A DNA stretch of 64,000 nucleotides from contig JAPLDT010000023.1 in NCBI GenBank assembly GCA_026391315.1, positions 62,001 through 126,000 on the forward strand, written 5' to 3'. The position numbers were made by a program, and so were the translations under genes. The notes beneath the pieces are model-generated. The model was not told the DNA's origin, made no database searches, and saw only the letters and a list, made by a program, of their open reading frames with translations. The DNA is from Bacteroidia bacterium. Its GTDB lineage: Bacteria > Bacteroidota > Bacteroidia > Bacteroidales > Prolixibacteraceae. Of the stretch, positions 17,611-25,829 are shown one piece after another; the first letter of the stretch is position 1; the number at the start of each line of letters is the position of its first letter.

Positions 17611-18237
17611 TTAGAACTCAGATTCTTCAAGGTATTCGGGGAGCCTTTGCATTAACGTCCCAGGCTCAATGTGAAGAACTTTCATGCCAAATTTTTCGGC
17701 TGTCTCGGTATTGCGTTTCAAATCATCCACAAAAAGGGTCTTTTCAGGATCCAGTCCGGCATCATCCAAAACCACTGTAAAAGCCTCGGAATTGGGTTTT
17801 CTGTGTCCTATTTCATGCGAATAATAGCACTTTTCGAAAAGCCGATCAATCGAATAACCAAAGCTTCCTTCAAATATCTCTTTGAATCTTTGAAGATGCA
17901 ATTCGTTGGTGTTACTCAACAGAAAAAGCCTGTATTTGCTTTTTAGTTTGATCAGATAATTGACAATTTCAATGGGAAAATCCCGCAGCATGGCATTCCA
18001 GGCATAATCAATTTCAGCATCAGTTGGAGAGGAAGGCAGAATCTGCCTGATTTTCTCCCTGAACTGTGCCGGAGAATCCAATCCGATTTCGAGATTTTCG
18101 AAAATCAGCTGACCACTCTGGTTGATACCTTTCCAGTCTTCCTCTTTCCAGCCGAGCCGGGCAAAGGCTGTTCTGGTTTGGACCATGTCGATATTAAGGA
18201 GAACGCCTCCAAGGTCGAAGATTATATTTTCAAGCAT
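17611..18237 (-). CDS. HAD-superfamily phosphatase (subfamily IA)
   Basis: A 208-residue soluble hydrolase with the four HAD motifs: IIFDLGGVLLNID (nucleophile Asp), LFLLSNTNELH (motif II), GHRKPNSEAF (motif III Lys) and LFVDDLKRN (motif IV). The GVLLN form of motif I and the length place it with YihX-like sugar-phosphate phosphatases. The substrate cannot be told from sequence. It is a single minus-strand gene with a CCTGAGC repeat just upstream. Confidence 0.9.
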   Translation of the reverse strand: MLENIIFDLGGVLLNIDMVQTRTAFARLGWKEEDWKGINQSGQLIFENLEIGLDSPAQFREKIRQILPSSPTDAEIDYAWNAMLRDFPIEIVNYLIKLKSKYRLFLLSNTNELHLQRFKEIFEGSFGYSIDRLFEKCYYSHEIGHRKPNSEAFTVVLDDAGLDPEKTLFVDDLKRNTETAEKFGMKVLHIEPGTLMQRLPEYLEESEF

Positions 18238-18292
18238 AAAAGCTTCTACTGTTTGAAAAGTTTATACTGTTTAAAATGTTTGAAAAGTTACC

Positions 18293-18315
18293 GGTCCCTG
18301 AGCGTAGTCGAAGGG
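18293..18315. repeat. Copy of the CCTGAGC...GTCGAAGGG dispersed repeat
   Basis: The sequence GGTCCCTGAGCGTAGTCGAAGGG has the same form and orientation as the copies at 8318-8507. As there, it is surrounded by TTTGAAAAGTT and TTTGAAATGTT runs. A degenerate partner lies at about 18337-18352. Confidence 0.75.
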
Positions 18316-18413
18316 AAATGTTTGAAATGTTATCGGTTCCTGAACAAATATGCTTGGTGAAAAATAGTGTTAGCCAGCTACTTGTCAGACAAATACATAA
18401 AAGATGATCATTT

Positions 18414-18571
18414 AAACCTTATTTTCAATTTGTAATCTTAGTAGAACCACGAATTGGATTGAAGCCTAATCTTATTATCTTATTTCGAGATTATCATAAA
18501 ATAAGATAATAAGATACTGATCTCCTCACATCCACCTTTCTACTAAGATTAATTATAAAAATAAGGTTTAT
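18414..18571. repeat. 158-bp nested palindromic element (MITE-like)
   Basis: The outer arms, 18414-18447 and 18539-18571, start with TAAACCTTATTTT and end with AATCTTAGTAGAA in inverse orientation, with a few differences in the middle. Inside, 18470-18486 and 18500-18516 form a 17-bp perfect stem around a 13-base loop. No reading frame is present. The structure would fold into a two-level hairpin or cruciform. The rest of the 18238-18692 gap shows only the CCTGAGC repeat. Confidence 0.75.
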
Positions 18572-18692
18572 ATTATCCTGATTGAGAGAAATTAACGTGA
18601 TCTGTAATTAGATTTTTGTCGTTTTTGTGTTTAAACCCTTCAAACAATTTTAAACCCTATAAACCCTTCAAACAATTCTCCGTTTCCCCGTT

Positions 18693-19253
18693 TCATTTTT
18701 TCATCAACTCCCGCATTGCTTTTTCATTCTCTGACGACCAATATTTACAGTCGAGTTGGATGAAGACAGAAGAGTAGGGAATGGTCTCTTCTGTTTTCAG
18801 AACAATCACCTTAAAAAGTTTGGATGCCTGATCAATTTTCACAAATACCGAATCATGCAGTAACGTTTGAGGTTCAATGCCTTTGAGCGTTTTTTGCAAC
18901 TCTTTCTTGTAACCATTTACCAACGGCACCATTATGGGCGTAATGAAATTCAGTTCTTTGTCGGTATAAATTACCGGCCTGACGTGCAGCGACCGATCAA
19001 CTTTTTGCAGGGTAAACCGCAAAACATCCTGCAATGATTCACCAGTATTGATAACCGTAATGCCAGTAGCTGTCTGAGCCGGGAAGGCTTTGTCGACCAC
19101 CAGGATCCAGTTTCTGTGGCCAAGCAGGGGGAGTTCCGCATTGAATTTCTCCTGCCAGCTCTTTTCCGGGGGAGTTGATTTCCCTGTTACAAAAAAATCG
19201 CAGGAGCCGCAGGAAAGCAGCAAAATCATAAGATAGAGGCCTATTTTCTTCAT
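18693..19253 (-). CDS. Lipoprotein resembling RbsD/FucU sugar mutarotases
   Basis: The 186-residue product has a lipoprotein signal (LMILLLSCGSC, with the lipid Cys near residue 18). Its body resembles RbsD/FucU pyranase/mutarotase proteins: GHRNWILVVDKAFPAQ carries the His and Asp where those enzymes have GH-x-x-x-x-x-D. HVRPVIYTDKEL and a late HDSVFVKID segment also fit. RbsD and FucU interconvert sugar anomers in the cytosol; here the signal would place the protein in the periplasm or outer membrane. It lies 80 bp downstream of two GH106 genes, so an inferred role is to speed anomer interconversion of a deoxy-sugar released there. The family assignment is by eye and moderate. Confidence 0.6.
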   Translation of the reverse strand: MKKIGLYLMILLLSCGSCDFFVTGKSTPPEKSWQEKFNAELPLLGHRNWILVVDKAFPAQTATGITVINTGESLQDVLRFTLQKVDRSLHVRPVIYTDKELNFITPIMVPLVNGYKKELQKTLKGIEPQTLLHDSVFVKIDQASKLFKVIVLKTEETIPYSSVFIQLDCKYWSSENEKAMRELMKK

Positions 19254-19275
19254 GTTTGTCTTATTAATTATTTTT

Positions 19276-19320
19276 TAACCACTAAGGGCACAAAGGTTAC
19301 CACGAAGGTACACTAAGTAT
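19276..19320. repeat. Short ACAAAGG-type intergenic repeat
   Basis: The run TAACCACTAAGGGCACAAAGG followed by TTACCACGAAGG and TACACTAAG is made of the same units as the larger element at 28214-28314. It lies between the RbsD-like gene and the first GH106 gene. It looks like a half copy without an inverted partner. Confidence 0.55.
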
Positions 19321-19332
19321 CATAAGATGATT

Positions 19333-22300
19333 TCAATTCATCGAAATCAGGCTAAAGGGTTCGAACAATCCATAATCAAGGAGGAAGTATTGACTCAGTG
19401 ATGGAAGGGTTTCTGGGGCAACATCCCAGTCTCCCGGGCCAATGATCCATCTGCCAGCACTGCTTTTGTACAGAAAGCCGAAGGTGTTTTTCAAGCTTCC
19501 TATAACCTCAACGGAGAGGGTATTTTCATCTGTTTTAAGGTTTGCCGGAAGAATGATTTCAAAAGGCGAAGTTGTAATCAAACCCATTTTGACACCATTT
19601 AGGTAGACCACTGCCATCGTTCCATTCCAGCGATTCAGTTTGAGTTTGTAGGTTTTTCCGGCTTGAAGCGTTTTGTATTTCTGTGAGTAGAGTACCTTTT
19701 GAGAATAGAATGGGAAACCCTGTGTTTTCCAGGAACCCAATGCATTTATAGAGCCGTTGGTCACTTCAAATCCTTGCTTGAGCGGGGTCAATTTGAAATT
19801 ACCCACAAGGTAGGCAGGCATGATTTCTGCATGTACCGACATTTTTCCTGCTTTCAGCGTGAGAGTATTCTCACCTGCTTTCAGATGACCACCTACCGGG
19901 AAACGGTAGAATTCACGGTCGATCCACCATTTGTCCGATTTTGTGAGTTTCGCTCCGTTGAGATAGAGATCCCACAATTCGGGACGTTCGATCACTGCAT
20001 CCAAACTAGATAACGCATTTAATTCTGCCTTGGCAGCGACATTGAAGTGGTAGTTCACCTCAAATCCTGATCCGGTCTTAAATGTATCCAGGGCCATGTA
20101 ATCCTGTTTGTACTGAATCTTATGTTGCCACGGATTGCCCATTTTGAATCCGCTGCTGTCGTACAACTGATGCATGGCTTTCATAAAGTAGGTCTCCTTC
20201 AGGTTGACTTTTCTTCCCTTTAAATCCAGGAAGTCGAGAACCAGGACGTTGTCAGCCTCCTGCTTAACAGTAGTTTCTACTTGCTCCGTTACCGGGTTTT
20301 CAGTTGGTATTTCTGATCCGTTTGCAGATGCAGCAGTTGATGCAATGGCTGAGGCTGAAACTGCCGAAGTGTTTGTTTTGGTCAGGAAATAGAGGGCGCT
20401 TCCGATGGGTGGTAGTTCCATGTCGAAAGTGATTTGTCCATTTTCGGATGTCACCGGAACCAACGAGCAACTTCCATCATTTAGATCCATCTTTACCAGG
20501 CTCTTGCCATTGCCAGTGATCGTTGCCGAGACATTTTGAATGGTATCAGTGTTTACGAAAAAGAGAAGTTCTCCGTCATTCAGGATTCTGCGCTGGTGGT
20601 AAAGTTCGCCAGTAAGCGGTAGGGATTCGGTGATGTCAAAATCAGGGTCTCTCAGGACAGCCCTGGCAATTTCATCATCAGGAGCATTTGAGAAACTCCA
20701 CTGTTTGGAGAAGGCTGTCATTAATTCGTTGTTCAGATTGCTTTCGACTCCATCCAGTCGGGGAATCTTGTGCGTAAAAGAGAGTATTTTGCCACCCTGA
20801 AGCAGGTACTCCTTAAGCAGTTTGTAACTATTCTGATCAAGATTTTCCATCGTGGAAGGGATGACGACCAGGCCATATGCACGTTTCCCTACTACCAACT
20901 TCCCATTGCTGACAGATCCAATGGTTCGTAAAACCAATTCTGATCCAAGGTCATATTCGTAATGGGCTCTTTCGAGCAGGAAGACAAAATGTTTGAAATT
21001 GTTCTGGATCGTGTCGATGGTGGCATTTTTTACGATTCTGGAGAAGTAGCTCCAGGCTGTGGTATTGGGTTGCAATACCAGTGTTTTGTTGATTTGTTCA
21101 CCCGTTGACATGGCCATGGAGATGCGTCCAATGTAATCTCCCATCGGTTTGTAGTTTTCCCACCATGGTTCGTGGTAGGAAAAACTGGGAGGATAATCGA
21201 ATTTGCGAACCCCTTTGATGGTGAAATAGGAGAGATGCTGGTTGACAAAGTTGACTCCCAAAACAACTTCCCAGTCGACCAACCGCTTAAAATTAGCAAA
21301 ATTGATCTCCCATCCTGCCCCTCCGTAAGTTTCACTCAACGTTCGGTTGTGACCTGCCTGGTTGGCAGCGCTGTGTAGTTCGCGAATGGCCCGTGTATTG
21401 CCAAATTGACCTCCCAAACCATTGGGAGTATATGTGTTTCCGAGCATATCAACGCCCGGTTGCTGGTGATAGAGGTAAAAGGAGGATTCGTCAGATCCGT
21501 CGGTTGGCTTCGGCCAACCATGCTCCCAGTAGTGACCTGTCCAGCGGAGTTTGTTCTCTTCACAATATTTGCTCCAGGGTTTGGCCCAACGGTCAATAAA
21601 CATTTCGAGCAGCGTGGTGTAGTAATCGTGCCGGACCTTCTTCCAGTTTCCAGCTTCGTCAACCAAAGAGGGGAGGTTGATTCTCAGATCGTAGCCCCAC
21701 CGTTTTTGAAATTCAGCGAAAAGATCGGGTGTCCATCGGTAAGAAGTTCTTGTTCCGAGCGCAGCCTCGAGGTTGGGCTCGTCGGTGAAGATTCCCGGTA
21801 AGGTGTTTCCAAAATCTGCTTTGTTGTACTTTTCGTAACCTTTCATGGTCACCTCCATGAATTTTTCGGTTACTCCTTTGTAGAGCAGGTCCACATAGGG
21901 GAAGTTGCCCATCCAGTAACCTTTTTTGGCAAACGTTTTTGTGAAAAGATAATATTTCCCAGTTCTTCCCTGCTCCTCTTTGAGGTTGGCGGTGATCTCT
22001 TTGAACTGATTGTTCTCCAGTTTAAGAACCACCTCATATTTGGTTGTATCAGTTTTGAGCGTATCCTGTACCTGACAACTCATGCCGGTTCCATGTGTAT
22101 ATGAATCAGGCATTTCAGCCGGAACATGGCCCCCCGCAAATCCACTGGGATAACTGTTTTCATCATAAATCCACACGTTCATTCCCAGTTCCTTTCCCTT
22201 CTTGACGGTATAATCAAAGAGATGGTGCCAGTCTTCAGAGATGTATTCTGTGATCAGACCGGGTCGAGGATGAACAAAAATGCCACCCAAACCACCTTCC

Positions 22301-22536
22301 TTGAATTTCTTCATATGGAAATCTATCCCCTCTTCGGTGATCTTGTCGTTCCAGTCCCAAAGTGGCGCACTGCGGTATTCGGAAGGTGGATCCTGAAGTT
22401 TGGATTGCAGGGAAGCAAAGTCGTTGATTTTGCTGATCTCTTTTTTCTGCTCTTTGCTGCATCCGGTAAAAAGGGAAAGTGTCAATCCAAGGATTAACCA
22501 AAAAGTCTTTTGAGAATAGTGGTTTTTAGTCATCAT
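19333..22536 (-). CDS. GH106-type glycosidase lipoprotein (alpha-L-rhamnosidase-like)
   Basis: The 1067-residue protein has a lipoprotein signal (LILGLTLSLFTGC). The catalytic region shares the pattern of the GH106 rhamnosidase group: PLWDWNDKITEEGI, GGLGGIFVHPRPG, MNVWIYDENSYPSGFAGGH, then LSETYGGAGWEINF around the proposed acidic site. The C-terminal 350 residues look like beta-sandwich domains (WDLYLNGAKLTKSDKWW, then MAVVYLNGVKMG). A Ser/Ala/Thr-rich linker lies near residues 700-740. The likely job is removal of rhamnose or a related deoxy-sugar from plant or algal polysaccharide. It shares strand and spacing with the genes on both sides. Exact substrate is unknown. Confidence 0.82.
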   Translation of the reverse strand: MMTKNHYSQKTFWLILGLTLSLFTGCSKEQKKEISKINDFASLQSKLQDPPSEYRSAPLWDWNDKITEEGIDFHMKKFKEGGLGGIFVHPRPGLITEYISEDWHHLFDYTVKKGKELGMNVWIYDENSYPSGFAGGHVPAEMPDSYTHGTGMSCQVQDTLKTDTTKYEVVLKLENNQFKEITANLKEEQGRTGKYYLFTKTFAKKGYWMGNFPYVDLLYKGVTEKFMEVTMKGYEKYNKADFGNTLPGIFTDEPNLEAALGTRTSYRWTPDLFAEFQKRWGYDLRINLPSLVDEAGNWKKVRHDYYTTLLEMFIDRWAKPWSKYCEENKLRWTGHYWEHGWPKPTDGSDESSFYLYHQQPGVDMLGNTYTPNGLGGQFGNTRAIRELHSAANQAGHNRTLSETYGGAGWEINFANFKRLVDWEVVLGVNFVNQHLSYFTIKGVRKFDYPPSFSYHEPWWENYKPMGDYIGRISMAMSTGEQINKTLVLQPNTTAWSYFSRIVKNATIDTIQNNFKHFVFLLERAHYEYDLGSELVLRTIGSVSNGKLVVGKRAYGLVVIPSTMENLDQNSYKLLKEYLLQGGKILSFTHKIPRLDGVESNLNNELMTAFSKQWSFSNAPDDEIARAVLRDPDFDITESLPLTGELYHQRRILNDGELLFFVNTDTIQNVSATITGNGKSLVKMDLNDGSCSLVPVTSENGQITFDMELPPIGSALYFLTKTNTSAVSASAIASTAASANGSEIPTENPVTEQVETTVKQEADNVLVLDFLDLKGRKVNLKETYFMKAMHQLYDSSGFKMGNPWQHKIQYKQDYMALDTFKTGSGFEVNYHFNVAAKAELNALSSLDAVIERPELWDLYLNGAKLTKSDKWWIDREFYRFPVGGHLKAGENTLTLKAGKMSVHAEIMPAYLVGNFKLTPLKQGFEVTNGSINALGSWKTQGFPFYSQKVLYSQKYKTLQAGKTYKLKLNRWNGTMAVVYLNGVKMGLITTSPFEIILPANLKTDENTLSVEVIGSLKNTFGFLYKSSAGRWIIGPGDWDVAPETLPSLSQYFLLDYGLFEPFSLISMN

Positions 22537-22728
22537 AGTAGTTATTTGTTGGTAGTTATCTTCTAATCTTCTGAAATCGGTCTTTTAATCTCAATTTGGC
22601 CAAACAGGACTCGCAGGACACTTAGGACACACAGGACTTAGACCTTTCGGCTTCGCACAGGGAACTCCTTAATTTTCACATTTTCACATTTTCCAATTTT
22701 CACATTCGACCGGTCTCCCAGTCTTTAA

Positions 22729-25700
22729 TCATTGGCTTTTCTCTTCGGTCAAAATGCGAACAGGTCCCAGGAGCCCCGACTTTAACAAAGGTGCATCTTT
22801 TTTGTAAAAATTGTATGTGGCAAAGGTGATTCTTTCAGAATTTCGGGGTTTGTTTTCGAGCAGCCAATCAGGCCATTTCCTGTTGGCGATGCCATCTGAA
22901 GGGAATTGCTCGTCGCCGATCAAACGGTTGGGCCAAAGATTAACAACCTTTATCTCTAGACTGTTTTCCCCTTCTTTGACTGCTTTGCTTATCTCAATAC
23001 TCCAGGGTGCCGTCCATAGCGTTCCCAGGTCGATGCCGTTCAGGCTAACTGTTGCCAAGTTAAATACTTCTCCAAGATTGATCCGGAGCGGTGTCGCTTG
23101 TGCAAGCATTGATTTGGTGAGGGTGAAGGTTTTTTGATAGGAAACAGTTCCTGAAAAGTATTTGATCCCCGGTTCCAGACGTTTGGTCCAATCTTCGAGC
23201 TTGCCAAAGAGCATTTCTCCTGGTCCGCCACGATTGGTGTCGAAATTTAGTTTCCAGGGACCATCCAAAGTCAAAATCGTTTTACATTCCGGAAAGTTTG
23301 TTGCTGCTGGCTTGATAGGAGAGATTTCCTGCTTTTCCGAATCGAATAGTACAAAAAAGCTTTGATTTGGTTCAAATTGGATTGGGATACTGGTGACTTC
23401 CCCCTGCCGGGAGAAATTAGTCAGTAATCTGGTTTCACCAGTCAGCGGATTCCAAAGTTCGGGAGATCCGTTTGAAACCCTGAAGCTGCACTCCGAGTTG
23501 ATTTTTTCACCTGAGCGGTTGGAAACAAAATAAATTTCCATGTTCGTCATCGTACGGTGCGCATACCTGACGGGGCCATTTGAGCTAAAATCTTCAACTA
23601 CATTTAATTGTTTTAGAATCCCGGCAGTCTGTTCGTAATTCGGATAGGGTTTGGTAGAGTCCACTACCGTGAAGCTGCTACTGCTGAAAATTTTGCCCAA
23701 TCCGTAGGAATGGCCTTGCAGATTTCCCGGTAGGTTATGGCTTTTCCACATCTTTGCCGCGGTATTTGAAACTGCTTCATCACAAGCCGGATAGTTGACC
23801 AGGCTCGGGGATTTTTTTGGTGGAATTCCCACAATATTTGCCCCGGCCCTAACCAGGGATTCAATTTTTTTGAGCAATTCCGGAGTCATGGTCTCAATTT
23901 GCGGCAATACAAGAAGCCGGTAACTTCCTCCGTCAGGAAAGATGATTTTATGCTCTTTCACAGACGCTTTTTTAAGCATGCCGGGCGAGCAGCCATCAAA
24001 ATTGTACCCGCGCCGATCGGGCAGCGTATCGTTCCCAGTGAGGGCAGAGAGCGGCGGACGAAAGACATGCGGCGCACCTTCAGGAGTCAGATAGAGGATA
24101 TCTGCCACGTTTTTTCCTTGCTGCAAAAGATAGGAGCAGCGGGCAATGTAGGTATGGTAGGCCTTGGACATAGACCACCAGGTCTGATTGCGGTCCCAGT
24201 GCACGCCGTATGGTCCCATGGTCATGCCGGGTTTGAGCCTTTCATCGAGAGGCTGATGGGCGAAAGTGTGGTAGAAGAATTTATTGACGCCTGCGGCAAA
24301 TGCCCAGTCACCCTGGTTCTTGATGGCTCCCGGATAGAGTTTCCAACCCTCCTGTTTTTCGGCAGTAAAGGCTTCAGCCTGCACAACAGGTTTCCCCAGT
24401 ACATGGGCGATAGAGGCTGCTTCGATGCAACTGAAAGAGGTGTTGTAGCCGTAGTTTTTGCTCCAGAATTCGCACATCGGAACATCCGCCACTGCACCCA
24501 GTTCGAGGTCTGCAGTCGGGTTCATATCGTATGGTTCGATGGAGAGCCGAAGTCCGCTGCGCCTCCCCAGGACTTTGAAGTGTTGAGCATGGTTCAGCAC
24601 CACCAGCTCTTGCGCTGTCTGACGAATATCCCACAAAAACCTTTCGCTGATTTCCCTGGAGCCCACAATGGATCCGGAATAGGTAGGCAGGTAAGGCAAG
24701 AGATCGTATCTGCGTCTCTGTTTAAATTCTTTGCGGAAATTGGCGCTCCAGTTTTGTGCCCCCATCTCCCAGCTATCGATGTGAATCATTTTCCATCCTC
24801 CGGAAGCGGAAGGATTTCTTGTGCCGATTTTTTGCAGCAATTTTCCCATAAATGCCTTGTAATGAAGGTTGAACGCGGTAGTATCCATTTTGTCACATTC
24901 GAATCCAAGACCGGGTTGAGGCGCTGGACGGGTCACAGCTCCGTTGTTCCGAAGCCCCAGCCGCATGATGGTCCATTTACCTGCCGGTACATCCCATGTG
25001 AGCGTTCCATCTGATTGCAGATAGGAGGTAATATCCAGGGTACTCTCTTTCGGTATGAAAGTTCCGGGTAGTGTTTCAGGATAAATCAGAGGAGTTGGCA
25101 GGAATGGTTTTACACCTTTAACAGAAGAGTAGGGAGCCCGGTAATAGAGCGCTTTCTCTTCTACATCAGGAATTTTAGCGCCATTTTCAGGCGTAGGAAA
25201 AGCCAGGAGTGCAACATCTTTGTAGTAGTTTTCCCATTTTTTTCGTAGCGAGTCGGTCAGGGCTCCATAACCAAAGTAAGGTTTTTTTGGTTTTGGGGTT
25301 GCCAGTTTGGAATTGAATCGGAAAGGTCCCATGACCAGTGTATCTGAAGCAACCAGTTGACGCATTGACTGCGCCGGTTCCACCCACGGACCTCCGCTTC
25401 CGGCCCATCCCGGGCCTGAACCAAGGGTTAGCGAAATTCCCAGCCGTTCGGCTTCTTTGACAGCATGTTTAAAAAGATCCTGCCACTCCTCGCTCAAAAA
25501 GGTAACCGGCCCCCTGGGAATACCCACATTGACTTCCAGGAAGATAACACTGCCAATGCCGGCCTTTTTCATTGACTCCAAATCTTCAGTCATTCCAGTG
25601 CGGGAGATATTGCCATCCATGAAGTACCAATAGACTCCAGGACGGGTAGAATCAGGTGGTGTCACAAATCCCTGGACAAGCGTGCTTCTTTGAACTTCCT

Positions 25701-25797
25701 TTTTATCAGGCTGATCTCCGTTCGCGAAACATCCGGTTTGCACCAATATGATGAAAATCAGGACAATAATGATTATTTTGGCGGATAAATGTGTCAT
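22729..25797 (-). CDS. GH106 alpha-L-rhamnosidase lipoprotein
   Basis: The 1022-residue protein begins with a lipoprotein signal (IIVLIFIILVQTGC). It reads like canonical GH106 proteins: GVYWYFMDGNISRTGMTEDL, AGIGSVIFLEVNVGIPRGPV, then LTLGSGPGWAGSGGPW. Further on are WKMIHIDSWEMGAQNW, VQAEAFTAEKQEGW and a C-terminal galactose-binding-like domain with LRINLGEVFNLATVSLNG and IKVVNLWPNRLIGDEQ. GH106 enzymes release terminal alpha-L-rhamnose, for example from rhamnogalacturonan II. It is only about 30% similar by eye to the gene downstream, so they are not a recent duplication. It ends about 190 bp before the next GH106 gene, in a spacer carrying GTGAAAATT-type repeats. Confidence 0.9.
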   Translation of the reverse strand: MTHLSAKIIIIVLIFIILVQTGCFANGDQPDKKEVQRSTLVQGFVTPPDSTRPGVYWYFMDGNISRTGMTEDLESMKKAGIGSVIFLEVNVGIPRGPVTFLSEEWQDLFKHAVKEAERLGISLTLGSGPGWAGSGGPWVEPAQSMRQLVASDTLVMGPFRFNSKLATPKPKKPYFGYGALTDSLRKKWENYYKDVALLAFPTPENGAKIPDVEEKALYYRAPYSSVKGVKPFLPTPLIYPETLPGTFIPKESTLDITSYLQSDGTLTWDVPAGKWTIMRLGLRNNGAVTRPAPQPGLGFECDKMDTTAFNLHYKAFMGKLLQKIGTRNPSASGGWKMIHIDSWEMGAQNWSANFRKEFKQRRRYDLLPYLPTYSGSIVGSREISERFLWDIRQTAQELVVLNHAQHFKVLGRRSGLRLSIEPYDMNPTADLELGAVADVPMCEFWSKNYGYNTSFSCIEAASIAHVLGKPVVQAEAFTAEKQEGWKLYPGAIKNQGDWAFAAGVNKFFYHTFAHQPLDERLKPGMTMGPYGVHWDRNQTWWSMSKAYHTYIARCSYLLQQGKNVADILYLTPEGAPHVFRPPLSALTGNDTLPDRRGYNFDGCSPGMLKKASVKEHKIIFPDGGSYRLLVLPQIETMTPELLKKIESLVRAGANIVGIPPKKSPSLVNYPACDEAVSNTAAKMWKSHNLPGNLQGHSYGLGKIFSSSSFTVVDSTKPYPNYEQTAGILKQLNVVEDFSSNGPVRYAHRTMTNMEIYFVSNRSGEKINSECSFRVSNGSPELWNPLTGETRLLTNFSRQGEVTSIPIQFEPNQSFFVLFDSEKQEISPIKPAATNFPECKTILTLDGPWKLNFDTNRGGPGEMLFGKLEDWTKRLEPGIKYFSGTVSYQKTFTLTKSMLAQATPLRINLGEVFNLATVSLNGIDLGTLWTAPWSIEISKAVKEGENSLEIKVVNLWPNRLIGDEQFPSDGIANRKWPDWLLENKPRNSERITFATYNFYKKDAPLLKSGLLGPVRILTEEKSQ

Positions 25798-25829
25798 GGA
25801 AGCTCATATAAGAAGGTGGAAGTTTAACG

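Noticed and set aside
23899-25014. Long open frame (371 codons) on the plus strand
   Set aside because: It is fully antisense to the well-supported GH106 gene and its translation has no recognisable domain; codon structure follows the opposite strand.
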